Shown here: positions 26,864 through 35,152 of the stretch, in pieces
Position numbering within the stretch: position 1 is the first letter of the stretch
Layout: each line of letters starts with the position of its first letter
From: Halosaccharopolyspora lacisalsi
Lineage (GTDB): Bacteria > Actinomycetota > Actinomycetes > Mycobacteriales > Pseudonocardiaceae
NCBI RefSeq assembly: GCF_014137975.1
Contig: NZ_JACGWZ010000006.1
Span: 310,001 to 374,000, forward strand
Reading direction: 5' to 3'
DNA: 64,000 bases
Notes under the pieces: generated by a model
Databases searched by the model: none
What the model was told of the DNA's origin: nothing
Seen by the model: the letters and a program-made list of their open reading frames with translations, nothing else
Program-made: the position numbers and the translations under genes

Positions 26864-28441
26864 TCAACGCCAGGAGGGCAACCAGAGCTCGGCCTGCCAG
26901 CGAGCCTCGGTGACGGGGAGACCGTCGAGGATCGGCCAGAGCCAGCTGAAGTTGGCCACGACGAGGCCGACGTAGAGCGCCACGACCAGCAACCCGGTCT
27001 TGCGCCGTTCCTTGCCGGCCTTGGCCGATCCGAGGATCTCGCCGAGCACGAGCACGATTCCCAGGACGAGGAAGGGTGCCAGGGGAGTGGCGTAGAAGTA
27101 GTACATCTGCCGCTCGAGGTTGACGAACCACGGCAGGAAACCCGCGCAGTAGCCGACCAGGACGGCGGCGTAGCGCCAGTCCATCCGGCTGGTCGCGCGC
27201 CACACGGCCCATCCCGCGACCGGCAGCGAGACCCACCACAGCGCGGGGGTGCCCAACAGCATGATGGCCTGGACGCAGCTGGCGCGGCCGCAGCCCGGCG
27301 TCCCCGACTCGTAGTAGTAGAGCATCGGCCGCATGCCCATCGGCCACGCCCACGGCTTGGACTCCCACGGGTGCGGGTCGTTGCCCGTGACCAGGTGCGT
27401 GTGGAACTCCAGGACGTTGAGGTGGTAGTACAGCCACGAACGGAGCATGTCCGGCAGGAACGCGAAACCGATGTCGTCGGCCGTGGCCACTGCGTGCCGG
27501 TCCGTGGCGGTGAGGCTGGCGAACCAGTTCGCCCAGGTCATCACGTAGATCAGCAGTGGCAGGGCCAGCAGCGATCCCAGCGCCGGAACGGTGTCGCGCA
27601 GCAGCGCTCCGCCCCACGGACGCCGCACTCCCGCATTGCGCCGCGCCAGCGCGTCCCAGACGACGCTGAGCAGACCGAACGCGGCGACGTAGTAGATACC
27701 GCTCCACTTGGTCCCGCAGGCCAGTCCGAGCGAGACGCCCGCGGCGAAGCGCCACCAGCGGAACCCGAGCCGAGGCCCCCAGACCGTCTCGCCGACACGG
27801 CCCTCGGTGACCACCCGTATCAACCGTTCGCGGACCTGGTCCCGGTCGACCAGCAGCAGGGAGAAGGCCGCGAGGACGAACATCGCGTGGAAGATGTCGA
27901 GCATCCCCACCCTGGACTGCACGTGGCTGAGACCGTCGCAGATCAGCAGCACTCCCGCCAGGGCCCCCAGCAGGGTGGAGCGGGTCAGTCGGCGTGCGGT
28001 GCGCACGATCAGCAGCACCATCGCGGTGCCCGCCAGCGCGGTGGCCACCCGCCAGCCCCACGGGTTGTAGCCGAACAGCCACTCCCCACTCGCGATCAGG
28101 TACTTGCCCACCGGTGGATGGGCGACCAGCTCGTAACCCGGGTTGTCCTCGAAGCCGCCGTTGCGCAACATCTGCCACGCCTGCGGCACGTAATGCTTCT
28201 CGTCGAAGATCGGGGTGCCCTCGTCGGTGGCCCACCCCAGTCTCCAGAAGCGCACCAGGCCCGCGATCGCGGTGATGACGAGCGTGATCACCCAGCTACG
28301 GAGAGTGTCCGCGGGCATCAGCGGGTTCAGCAGCCGTGCGCGGTCTCCCCCGCCCGGCGGCCGTGCCGGAGGAGTTTCGCCGACGTCGACCGGCGGGTTT
28401 TCGGCGTCGCGGCCACCGGAGTTCGGTACGAGGACACTCAC
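26864..28441 (-). CDS. pmt: Dolichyl/polyprenyl-phosphate-mannose-protein mannosyltransferase
   Basis: 525 residues from GTG 28441 (TTG 28447 and GTG 28435 are alternatives). Multi-spanning GT39 enzyme that O-mannosylates exported proteins from polyprenyl-phosphate-mannose. Hallmarks: the acidic first loop FDEKHYVPQAWQML, VAHPPVGKYLIASGEWLFG, LLICDGLSHVQSRVGMLDIF, then a C-terminal four-helix domain with YYFYATPLAPFLVLGIVL. TACGAT sits six bases upstream of GTG 28441, fitting a leaderless start. Divergent from rsmI, as Rv1002c/Rv1003 in M. tuberculosis. Confidence 0.93.
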   Translation of the reverse strand: MSVLVPNSGGRDAENPPVDVGETPPARPPGGGDRARLLNPLMPADTLRSWVITLVITAIAGLVRFWRLGWATDEGTPIFDEKHYVPQAWQMLRNGGFEDNPGYELVAHPPVGKYLIASGEWLFGYNPWGWRVATALAGTAMVLLIVRTARRLTRSTLLGALAGVLLICDGLSHVQSRVGMLDIFHAMFVLAAFSLLLVDRDQVRERLIRVVTEGRVGETVWGPRLGFRWWRFAAGVSLGLACGTKWSGIYYVAAFGLLSVVWDALARRNAGVRRPWGGALLRDTVPALGSLLALPLLIYVMTWANWFASLTATDRHAVATADDIGFAFLPDMLRSWLYYHLNVLEFHTHLVTGNDPHPWESKPWAWPMGMRPMLYYYESGTPGCGRASCVQAIMLLGTPALWWVSLPVAGWAVWRATSRMDWRYAAVLVGYCAGFLPWFVNLERQMYYFYATPLAPFLVLGIVLVLGEILGSAKAGKERRKTGLLVVALYVGLVVANFSWLWPILDGLPVTEARWQAELWLPSWR

Positions 28442-28447
28442 ACCCAA

Positions 28448-28457
28448 ATCGTAGGGT
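28448..28457. promoter_or_regulatory. Overlapping divergent -10 elements of pmt and rsmI
   Basis: The plus strand has TAGGGT (28452-28457) seven bases before rsmI GTG 28465. The minus strand has TACGAT (28453-28448) six bases before pmt GTG 28441. The two hexamers overlap by two bases, so both genes probably begin transcription at their start codons and their promoters compete. Confidence 0.55.
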
Positions 28458-28464
28458 GGAACAC

Positions 28465-29313
28465 GTGAATGCCGAATCCGGATCGGGCACGCTCGTGCTG
28501 GCCGCCACCCCGCTCGGTCACGTGGGGGACGCTTCGCCCCGCTTGGTCGAGGCCCTGAAATCCGCCGCGGTCGTGGCCGCCGAGGACACGCGGCGGGTGC
28601 GCTCGCTGGCCAGTGCGCTCGGGATCACTCTCGGCGGTCGGGTGCTCAGTTACTACGACGCGGTGGAGCAGACGCGCACGCCCGTGCTCCTCGACGCGCT
28701 GCACGAGGGCCGCACGGTGTTGTTGGTCACCGACGCGGGAATGCCCAGCGTGTCCGACCCCGGCTACCGGCTCGTGTCGGCGTGCTCGGACGCGGGCGTG
28801 CCGGTGACGTGCCTCCCCGGGCCCTCTGCGGTGACCACCGCGCTCGCGATCTCCGGGCTGCCGTGCGACCGGTTCTGCTTCGAGGGCTTCCCGCCGCGGA
28901 AGCAGGGGGAGCGGCGGCGCTGGTTCGGCGGGCTCGTGGGCGAGCAGCGCACCTGCGTGTTCTTCGAGGCGCCGCACCGGCTCGCCGACACCCTCGCCGA
29001 CGCGGCCGAGGTGCTCGGTGCCGAACGGCGGGCGGCCGTGTGCCGGGAGTTGACCAAGACCTACGAGCAGGTGCGGCGCGACCGGCTGGACGTGCTCGCG
29101 GAGTGGGCCGCCGAAGGCGTGCGCGGCGAGGTCACCGTGGTGTTGGCGGGGGCGGTCCCCGTGGCTTCGAGCGATCCCGCCGATCTGGTGGGCCGCGTGG
29201 AGGAGCGAGCCGCCGACGGTGTGCGGCTCAAGGACGCCGTCGCTGAGGTGGCCGAGATCGGCGGCGTTCGCAAGAAGGAGCTCTACGACGCCGTGTTGGA
29301 GGCACGTCGCTGA
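28465..29313 (+). CDS. rsmI: 16S rRNA (cytidine-1402 2'-O)-methyltransferase
   Basis: 282 residues from GTG 28465. Tetrapyrrole-methylase fold: [22 protein letters not shown] at the N-terminus, [35 protein letters not shown] and [17 protein letters not shown]. It methylates the ribose of C1402 in 16S rRNA. The family usually begins with GTLYLVATPIGN; here the equivalent is [12 protein letters not shown]. The upstream in-frame extension to 28336 overlaps pmt and is rejected. Probably leaderless. Confidence 0.94.
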   Translation: MNAESGSGTLVLAATPLGHVGDASPRLVEALKSAAVVAAEDTRRVRSLASALGITLGGRVLSYYDAVEQTRTPVLLDALHEGRTVLLVTDAGMPSVSDPGYRLVSACSDAGVPVTCLPGPSAVTTALAISGLPCDRFCFEGFPPRKQGERRRWFGGLVGEQRTCVFFEAPHRLADTLADAAEVLGAERRAAVCRELTKTYEQVRRDRLDVLAEWAAEGVRGEVTVVLAGAVPVASSDPADLVGRVEERAADGVRLKDAVAEVAEIGGVRKKELYDAVLEARR

Positions 29314-29392
29314 TCCGCTGCTGCGTGTGCGCGGCCACGTCACGGCATTCCCGCACGTGGTGGGAACCGTGATACCGATACCGTGGGTAACC

Positions 29393-30016
29393 ATGGATGT
29401 CCGGGTCATCGACCACCCCCTGGCGCAGGCAAGACTGTCCACGATGCGCGACGCGCGCACGGACAACGCGGCTTTCCGGGCCGCCTTGCAGGAACTGACG
29501 CTCATGCTCATCTACGAGGCCACTCGTGATTCGGAGGTGGACGAGGCGCCGATTCACACTCCGGTGGCGCGCACCACGGGTTATCGGCTGGCGAACCCGC
29601 CCCTGCTGGTGCCGGTGCTGCGGGCCGGTCTCGGGATGGCCGATCAGGCACACCGGCTGATCCCCGAGGCCAGGATGGGATTCGTCGGCATGGCCAGGGA
29701 CGAGGAGACGCTGGAGCCGACTCCGTACATGGAGTCCCTGCCCGACGACCTGTCCGGTGTCCCGGTGTACGTGCTCGATCCGATGCTGGCCACCGGGGGA
29801 TCGATGGTGCACACGATTCGGTTGCTGCACGAGCGCGGCGCGGCCGACGTCACCGTCATCTGCACCGTGGCCGCTCCGGAAGGCGTCGAACGACTCGACG
29901 GCTCCGGTCTGCCGGCGCGGGTGATCACGGCCGGACTCGACGACCGGCTCAACGAATCGGGTTACATCGTGCCCGGCCTCGGCGATGCGGGCGACCGCGA
30001 GTACGGACCCCGGTAG
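29393..30016 (+). CDS. upp: Uracil phosphoribosyltransferase
   Basis: 207 residues from ATG 29393. Salvages uracil to UMP with PRPP. Signatures: [41 protein letters not shown] and the PRPP loop [19 protein letters not shown], ending [24 protein letters not shown] lies eight bases upstream with no Shine-Dalgarno sequence. It follows rsmI by 79 bases. M. tuberculosis upp lies beside the pmmB/deoD block, which here is about 5 kb away. Confidence 0.95.
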   Translation: MDVRVIDHPLAQARLSTMRDARTDNAAFRAALQELTLMLIYEATRDSEVDEAPIHTPVARTTGYRLANPPLLVPVLRAGLGMADQAHRLIPEARMGFVGMARDEETLEPTPYMESLPDDLSGVPVYVLDPMLATGGSMVHTIRLLHERGAADVTVICTVAAPEGVERLDGSGLPARVITAGLDDRLNESGYIVPGLGDAGDREYGPR

Positions 30017-30062
30017 ATTCCCGCGGCGTGTGCTGCGCGACCACCGGATGCCGGAGGCGGGC

Positions 30063-30917
30063 GTGAACCCGACCTCGAACCGGCGCCCCATCGAGCCCGA
30101 CGTGCACCGCGATCTCGCCGGTGAGCTGACCTACGAGCGCTATCTGCGGCTGGACACGCTGCTGTCCTGCCAACGACCGGTGTCGAGCTCGGGGCATCAC
30201 GACGAGATGCTGTTCATCATCCAGCACCAGACGACCGAACTCTGGTTCAAGCTGCTGATCCACGAGCTCCGCGCGGCGATCCGGCTGGTCGCCGCCGACG
30301 ACCTGCCTCCGGCGATGAAGTCGCTGGCCAGGATCAAGCACATCCAGCGGCAGATGTTCGAGCAGTGGGCCGTGCTGGAGACGCTGACGCCGATCGAGTA
30401 CGCGAAGTTCCGCGACGAGCTGGGGCACGCCTCCGGTTTCCAGTCCGGCCAGTACAGACTGGTGGAGTTCCTGCTGGGCAACAAGAACGCGGCGATGCTC
30501 GACGTGTTCGCCCACGACGCCGAGGCGGTTCGGGTGCTGCGCGAGGCGCTGGAGGCGCCGAGCCTGTACGACGAGTTCCTGGGGCACCTGGCCCGGAACG
30601 GCCACGACGTGCCCGCCGACCTGCTCGAACGGGACTGGACGCAGCCGTACCGCGAGCACTCCGGCCTGGTCCCGGTGCTCAAGCGCGTCTATGAGGACGC
30701 GGGAAACCACTGGTCCGAGTACGAGGCCTGCGAGGAACTGGCCGACGTCGAGGAGAGCTTCCAGCTGTGGCGGTTCCGCCACATGAAGACGGTGGAGCGC
30801 ATCATCGGGCACAAGCGCGGCACGGGCGGTTCCAGCGGGGTCGACTTCCTGCGCGCGGCGCTGGAGCTGACGTTCTTTCCCGAGATCCTGACGGTGCGGA
30901 CCGAGATCGGCCGGTGA
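30063..30917 (+). CDS. kynA: Tryptophan 2,3-dioxygenase
   Basis: 284 residues from GTG 30063, chosen because GGAGG lies five bases upstream (ATG 30048 adds five residues). Heme enzyme that opens tryptophan to N-formylkynurenine. Signature [37 protein letters not shown] with the substrate-gating His, and LASGFQ-type [19 protein letters not shown]. The heme-ligand His is in the C-terminal [20 protein letters not shown] block. No kynureninase or formamidase is nearby, so the rest of the pathway is elsewhere. Confidence 0.95.
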   Translation: MNPTSNRRPIEPDVHRDLAGELTYERYLRLDTLLSCQRPVSSSGHHDEMLFIIQHQTTELWFKLLIHELRAAIRLVAADDLPPAMKSLARIKHIQRQMFEQWAVLETLTPIEYAKFRDELGHASGFQSGQYRLVEFLLGNKNAAMLDVFAHDAEAVRVLREALEAPSLYDEFLGHLARNGHDVPADLLERDWTQPYREHSGLVPVLKRVYEDAGNHWSEYEACEELADVEESFQLWRFRHMKTVERIIGHKRGTGGSSGVDFLRAALELTFFPEILTVRTEIGR

Positions 30918-30960
30918 CGAGAGCCGAACGGGTGACGAACCGGCCCGAACCTTGACCCGA

Positions 30961-30976
30961 ATTGGTTCAGACCACA
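30961..30976 (+). promoter_or_regulatory. DasR-like operator (dre) upstream of the chitinase
   Basis: ATTGGTTCAGACCACA matches the Streptomyces dre consensus ACTGGTCTAGACCACT at 12 of 16 positions and keeps the TGGT...ACCA symmetry. It lies just after a TTGACC -35-like hexamer (30952-30957) and 41 bases before the chitinase ATG. Confidence 0.7.
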
Positions 30977-31016
30977 TGGTGTTGTACGGCTGTCCCGACG
31001 GCACGGGAGCGACACC

Positions 31017-32592
31017 ATGTTCCAGATCCACCGTTTCCGCACCCCTGGCGATTACCGGACCTGATGGCCGGCGTCCTGGCGCTGGGGGTCTCGATGCCGG
31101 CCGCACCGGCGGGTGCGAGCGACTCGACCACGCAGTCGGAAGCCGCGTCCCAGGCCGGTGCCCGCAAGGTCGGTTACTTCACCCAGTGGTCGATCTACGA
31201 CCGCGATTACTTCGTCAAGAACATCGACACCTCGGGGTCGGCCGCCGAGCTCACCCACATCAACTACGCCTTCGCCAACCTCGACGCCTCCGGGCAGTGC
31301 TTCCAGGGCAACGCTCCCGGCGAAGCTGACGCGTGGGCCGACTACCAGCGCCGGTTCACCGCCGCCCGCTCCGTCGACGGAGTCGCCGACTCCTACGACC
31401 AGCCGATGGCCGGCAATCTCAACCAGCTCGCCGAGCTCAAGGAGAAGTACCCGCACCTGAAGGTCTACATCTCCATCGGTGGCTGGTCGTGGTCGGACGA
31501 CTTCCACGCCGCCGCGGCCACGGCACAGTCCCGCACGGCGCACGTGAAGTCCTGCATCGACATGTGGCTGCGCGGCGACCTGCCCCGGATCGGTGGTGCG
31601 CCGCAGGGTGGCGAGGGCGTGGCCGCCGGGATCTTCGACGGCGTCGACATCGACTGGGAGTGGCCCGGCTCCGAGGGAGGCCCCGGCAACGTCGTGGATC
31701 CCGCGGACAAGCAGAACTGCACCGCGTTGCTGCGGGAGTGGCGCACCCGGCTCGACGCGCTGGAGGCCGAGGCCGGCGAGCCCTACGACCTCACGGCGTT
31801 CCTGCCCGCCGACCCGGCCAAGATCGAGGCGGGATACGAGGTCGAGAAGGTCTTCGACCAGCTCACCTTCGCCACCATCCAGGGCTACGACCTCCACGGG
31901 GCCTACGAGCCGACCACCAACCACCAGTCGGCGCTCCGCAGTCCCGCCGGTGATCCGTCACCGAAGAGGTTCAGCATCGACAAGACCGTCAACGCCCATC
32001 TCGACGCGGGCGCTCCGGCGAACGAGATGGTGCTGGGCGTGCCCTTCTACGGACGTGGTTGGACCGGGGTGCCCGACGAGAACGACGGGCTGTTCCAGTC
32101 CTCGACCGGGCCCGCACCGGCGCCCTGCGAAGCCGGGTACCCGGGTACGCGGGCTACGAGACGCTGAAATCCGAGCGGAACACCTACACGGTGCACCGGG
32201 ATCCCGAGGCCGGTTTCGCCTGGCTCTACGACGGCAACACCTTCTGGACCTACGACGACCCGGTCGAGATCGCCCGCAAGATGGACTACGTCGACCGCAC
32301 GGGCCTCGGCGGGGCCATGGCGTGGTCCCTGGACGGCGACACTCCGGACGGCGAGCTGATGACCGCCATCGACCGGAACCTGGGTGAGAAATGTTTCCGG
32401 GAAGGCCTGCGTAACGAGTCGGGCGGGGAACCTCGGACGCCGCCCGCCCGCGGGCCCGGCCACCACCCCTCACGGAGGCGCCGCGCGCCACTGCGATGTT
32501 GGCTCCGGGATCTGACACATCGAGTAGGTACTACGCCCGCCCGTAACCCGGCCACCGCCCCCATGGAGCTGTCCTCGCGAGGCGACGCCTGA
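31017..32592 (+). pseudogene. GH18 chitinase, frameshifted
   Basis: ATG 31017 has GGGAG eight bases upstream and begins a signal peptide (MFQIHRFR...), but a base is missing in the C run near 31041-31046: the hydrophobic part (LMAGVLALGVSMPAAPAGA) and mature enzyme continue in another frame. GH18 features follow: KVGYFTQWSIYDRDYF, KVYISIGGWSWSDDFH and the catalytic DGVDIDWEWPG. Near 32138-32146 another base is lost: that frame stops at 32167, while the last barrel strands (LKSERNTYTVHRDP, GLGGAMAWSLDGDTPDGELM) continue in a third frame. Beyond about 32390 the Arg/Pro-rich tail is not enzyme-like and may reflect a further lost stop. Either a decayed gene or clustered sequence errors. Confidence 0.85.
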
Positions 32593-32623
32593 GAACCCCC
32601 GGCGGATCGACCTGCGTACATGG

Positions 32624-32648
32624 CTCAAAGCGGCGAAGCCGCTTTGAG
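32624..32648. terminator. Hairpin after the chitinase remnant
   Basis: CTCAAAGCGGC and GCCGCTTTGAG, perfect 11-bp arms with loop GAA. Terminator-like, without a T run. Confidence 0.65.
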
Positions 32649-32869
32649 GGAGGAAACACAACCACATGCCGAGCCTGGGCTGGTGGCAGCCCGGTAGTCG
32701 GCCCCGGGCCGCCCTACCCCGGCGCCCGGGTCGGCGCTCGTCACCGTGGGCGACCGGACGGGCACGGAGGCCTGCACGAGGCGGATCATTCGCCGTACGA
32801 AGGCCGTTACTCCGGTGTTCGCACCCGGTCGGATGCTCGTTTCGGCTCTCTCGTGGCAAGCTGGTTCCC

Positions 32870-34057
32870 GTGGTTTCACGACATAACGGTCTTCGCGGTG
32901 CCACGATCGGTGCCGCAGTCCTGGGTTCGGTGTATCGGAGCGTGCGCACTTTCCAGAAAGCGCGTGCCGTTCTTCGCCTCAGCGAGGCGTCCCCCTCCAC
33001 TATCCTGCCACCGACCGTGACCGTGATCGTTCCCGCTCGGAACGAGGCGGCCGTGATCGACGACTGCTTACACGGCCTTCGCGCGCAGGATTACGGCTCT
33101 CGCACGGACGGTGGCGCGGGCGGTGACGAGCCGTCCCTGCGCATCGTCGTCGTCGACGACGGCTCGACTGACCGCACGGGTGAGATCGTGCGCGCCCACG
33201 CCGCGGCGGATTCGCGCGTGCAGGTGGTGCGCAGCGAGGGGCCGCCCGCGGGCTGGAGCGGCAAGGTGCACGCCATGCACGTGGGCGTCGAGGCCGCGGG
33301 TCCGCCGGAGGCGGGGGAGTGGCTGCTGTTCGTCGACGCCGACACCGTGCTCGGACCGGAGCTGCTCACCCGATTGCTCGCCACCGCGGAAGAGGTCGAC
33401 GCCGACCTGCTGTCGGCACCGGGCGGTCCCCCCGCGAAACACTCGGCGACGTGGCCGGTGCTCATGCCCGCGGGGTTGCAGATGATCGGCGAGAACGCCG
33501 ATCCCAACGGGCGCGGCAGCAAGGCGTTCGCCATCGGTCACTGCATCCTGCTGCGCCGTTCGCATTACGACAAGATCGGTGGCTGGAGCTCGCTGGCGGG
33601 CAAGCGCAACGAGGACATCGCCATCGCGACGTCGGTGCGCGACCACGGCGGGCTCACCCGCACCGTCAACGCCCAGGAGCAGGTGACCACCAGTGGCATG
33701 GACCCGTTCAGCCAGGGGTGGATCTCGTTCCGCAAGAGCTTCGTGGCCGGTACTGAGGGCTCGTTACCGGTGCTGCTCGGTGGGGGACTGGGACACATGG
33801 CCATCTCGGTCGCGGCTCCCGCAGCCGTGGCCCTGGGCCTGCGTGAACGCCGTCCTGTGCTTGTCGCCGCCGGGGCGGCGGGTTGGGTCGCGCAGGGCGC
33901 CGCTCACGTCCGTACGGCGCGGGTGATGCGGGCCAAGCCGAGCCTGGCGCCGCTGGCGCCGCTGACCAACGCCCTGTTCGGCGGCATCCTGCTCGACGGT
34001 GCCCGGCAGGTGCTGCGCCGCACGAATCAGTGGAAGGGCCGTCGCACCGGGTACTGA
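32870..34057 (+). CDS. Membrane-associated family 2 glycosyltransferase
   Basis: About 395 residues from GTG 32870; the in-frame extension back to 32666 is Arg/Pro-rich and rejected. GT-A fold: VTVIVPARNEAAVIDDCLHG, VVDDGSTDRTGEI, LLFVDADTVLGPELL (DxD) and a KRNEDIAIATSV acceptor-site block. C-terminal membrane helices (GHMAISVAAPAAVALGL, VLVAAGAAGWVAQGAAHV). It is closest in look to HpnB/CrtQ-type enzymes that glycosylate hopanoids or carotenoids, but no such pathway is adjacent. Start support is weak. Confidence 0.8.
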   Translation: MVSRHNGLRGATIGAAVLGSVYRSVRTFQKARAVLRLSEASPSTILPPTVTVIVPARNEAAVIDDCLHGLRAQDYGSRTDGGAGGDEPSLRIVVVDDGSTDRTGEIVRAHAAADSRVQVVRSEGPPAGWSGKVHAMHVGVEAAGPPEAGEWLLFVDADTVLGPELLTRLLATAEEVDADLLSAPGGPPAKHSATWPVLMPAGLQMIGENADPNGRGSKAFAIGHCILLRRSHYDKIGGWSSLAGKRNEDIAIATSVRDHGGLTRTVNAQEQVTTSGMDPFSQGWISFRKSFVAGTEGSLPVLLGGGLGHMAISVAAPAAVALGLRERRPVLVAAGAAGWVAQGAAHVRTARVMRAKPSLAPLAPLTNALFGGILLDGARQVLRRTNQWKGRRTGY

Positions 34058-34098
34058 GGAGTCCGCCGGGTCGTGCGCGATCCCGAGTCGTAGTTGGC

Positions 34099-34126
34099 GG
34101 CCCGCCCGCGTGATCGCGGGCGGGCC
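34099..34126. terminator. Bidirectional hairpin
   Basis: GGCCCGCCCGCG, loop TGAT, CGCGGGCGGGCC: perfect 12-bp arms between convergent stop codons at 34057 and 34165. Confidence 0.78.
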
Positions 34127-34164
34127 GGAGGGTTTGCCGATACCGTGGGTTCTTTCGCCCCGGG

Positions 34165-34521
34165 TCAGCCGCCGGTGTGCTCGGTCGCCTTCTTGCGCAG
34201 TGCGACGGGCGCTCCGGCCAGGTCCTCCTCGTTGCACAACAACTTCAGGTTGTAATAGGGCGCACCCCGACGGTCGTCGTAGTCGAGGTGGACGGCGATG
34301 ACGTCCACGGGTTCACCCAGCCATTCCTGGGTCTGGCTCAACCAGGTCGCGGAGCGTTGCAATGCGGCCGGGAGATCGTCGTCACGGAACTCGACCGGGC
34401 GGTAGGGAACGTCCTGGACTGCGTCCGTGGTGTTCGGAGGCTGGGGAAGATCCACGGAGACGCCGGAGTCGTTGAGTTCGAGTTCGATCGTTTCCTCACT
34501 CACCTGTGAAGGGTCTCCCAC
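34165..34521 (-). CDS. Conserved hypothetical acidic protein
   Basis: 118 residues from GTG 34521, or 112 from GTG 34503. Acidic N-terminus (EETIELELNDSG), then VEFRDDDLPAALQRSATWL and VDVIAVHLDYDDRRGAPYYNLKL-type beta segments. No membrane segment, signal or catalytic motif. Codon use is typical of the window. No function assigned; it is separated from the flavodoxin-like gene by 146 bases on the same strand. Confidence 0.7.
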   Translation of the reverse strand: MGDPSQVSEETIELELNDSGVSVDLPQPPNTTDAVQDVPYRPVEFRDDDLPAALQRSATWLSQTQEWLGEPVDVIAVHLDYDDRRGAPYYNLKLLCNEEDLAGAPVALRKKATEHTGG

Positions 34522-34667
34522 TGTGGCCGTACGTGCAAGCCTGCTCCCTGCCGCTACTCCGGAAAGTGACGAGACGGACCACTGCGCGTGTGACCAGTGT
34601 TACGCGTGGAAAGCGGTCGAGGGTTTCGCGCGACGCCTGCTCGGAGCAGGACGGAGCGGCTCCCCGA

Positions 34668-35129
34668 TCACTGCGGCATGAGGGTGGCGGCGACGGTGGC
34701 GCCCAGTTCCCAGCAGGAGTCGAGCGCGGTCGAATCGGTCTGCCCGAGCACGGTCACGGGTTCGGCCACGGCCCGCCACCCCAGACCGGTGGTGATCGTG
34801 CCGACCGCCTTGACCGCGCCTTCGGTGCCCTCGTTGCCGTGCACGTACAGTCCGTAGGGCCGTCCCCGCGTGGAGTCCAGGCACGGGTAGTAGATCTGAT
34901 CGAAGAAGTGCTTCAGCGCCCCGGAGATGTATCCCAGGTTCGCCGGTGTGCCCAGGACGTAGCCGTCGGCCTCCAGCACGTCGGTGGACGTGGCAGACAG
35001 CGCCGCCCGGCGCACGACCTCGACACCCTCGATCTCGTCGGTGGTGGCCCCCTCGACGACCTTCTCGAACATCGCCTGCGTTCCCGGCGACGGCGTGTGG
35101 TGGACGATCAGCAACCTCGGCATCGGCAT
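34668..35129 (-). CDS. Flavodoxin-like NAD(P)H-dependent FMN oxidoreductase
   Basis: 153 residues from ATG 35129 (ATG 35123 possible). Flavodoxin fold: LLIVHHTPSPGTQAMFEKV with the phosphate-binding loop, GYVLGTPANLGYISGALKHFFD for the isoalloxazine contact, and GLYVHGNEGTEGAVKA. Similar to WrbA/NADPH-dependent FMN reductases. Located just after pmmB on the same strand (23 bases), so likely the last gene of the deoD-pmmB transcript. The substrate is unknown. Confidence 0.85.
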   Translation of the reverse strand: MPMPRLLIVHHTPSPGTQAMFEKVVEGATTDEIEGVEVVRRAALSATSTDVLEADGYVLGTPANLGYISGALKHFFDQIYYPCLDSTRGRPYGLYVHGNEGTEGAVKAVGTITTGLGWRAVAEPVTVLGQTDSTALDSCWELGATVAATLMPQ

Positions 35130-35152
35130 CACTCTAGTCGGATCTCTCGGAC

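Noticed and set aside
26705-28468. Long plus-strand frame opposite pmt
   Set aside because: Pmt on the minus strand has full family motifs; the plus frame is a shadow rich in Arg, Gln and Pro.
32666-32869. 68-residue N-terminal extension of the glycosyltransferase
   Set aside because: Arg/Pro-rich with no family similarity; the conserved protein begins at or after GTG 32870.
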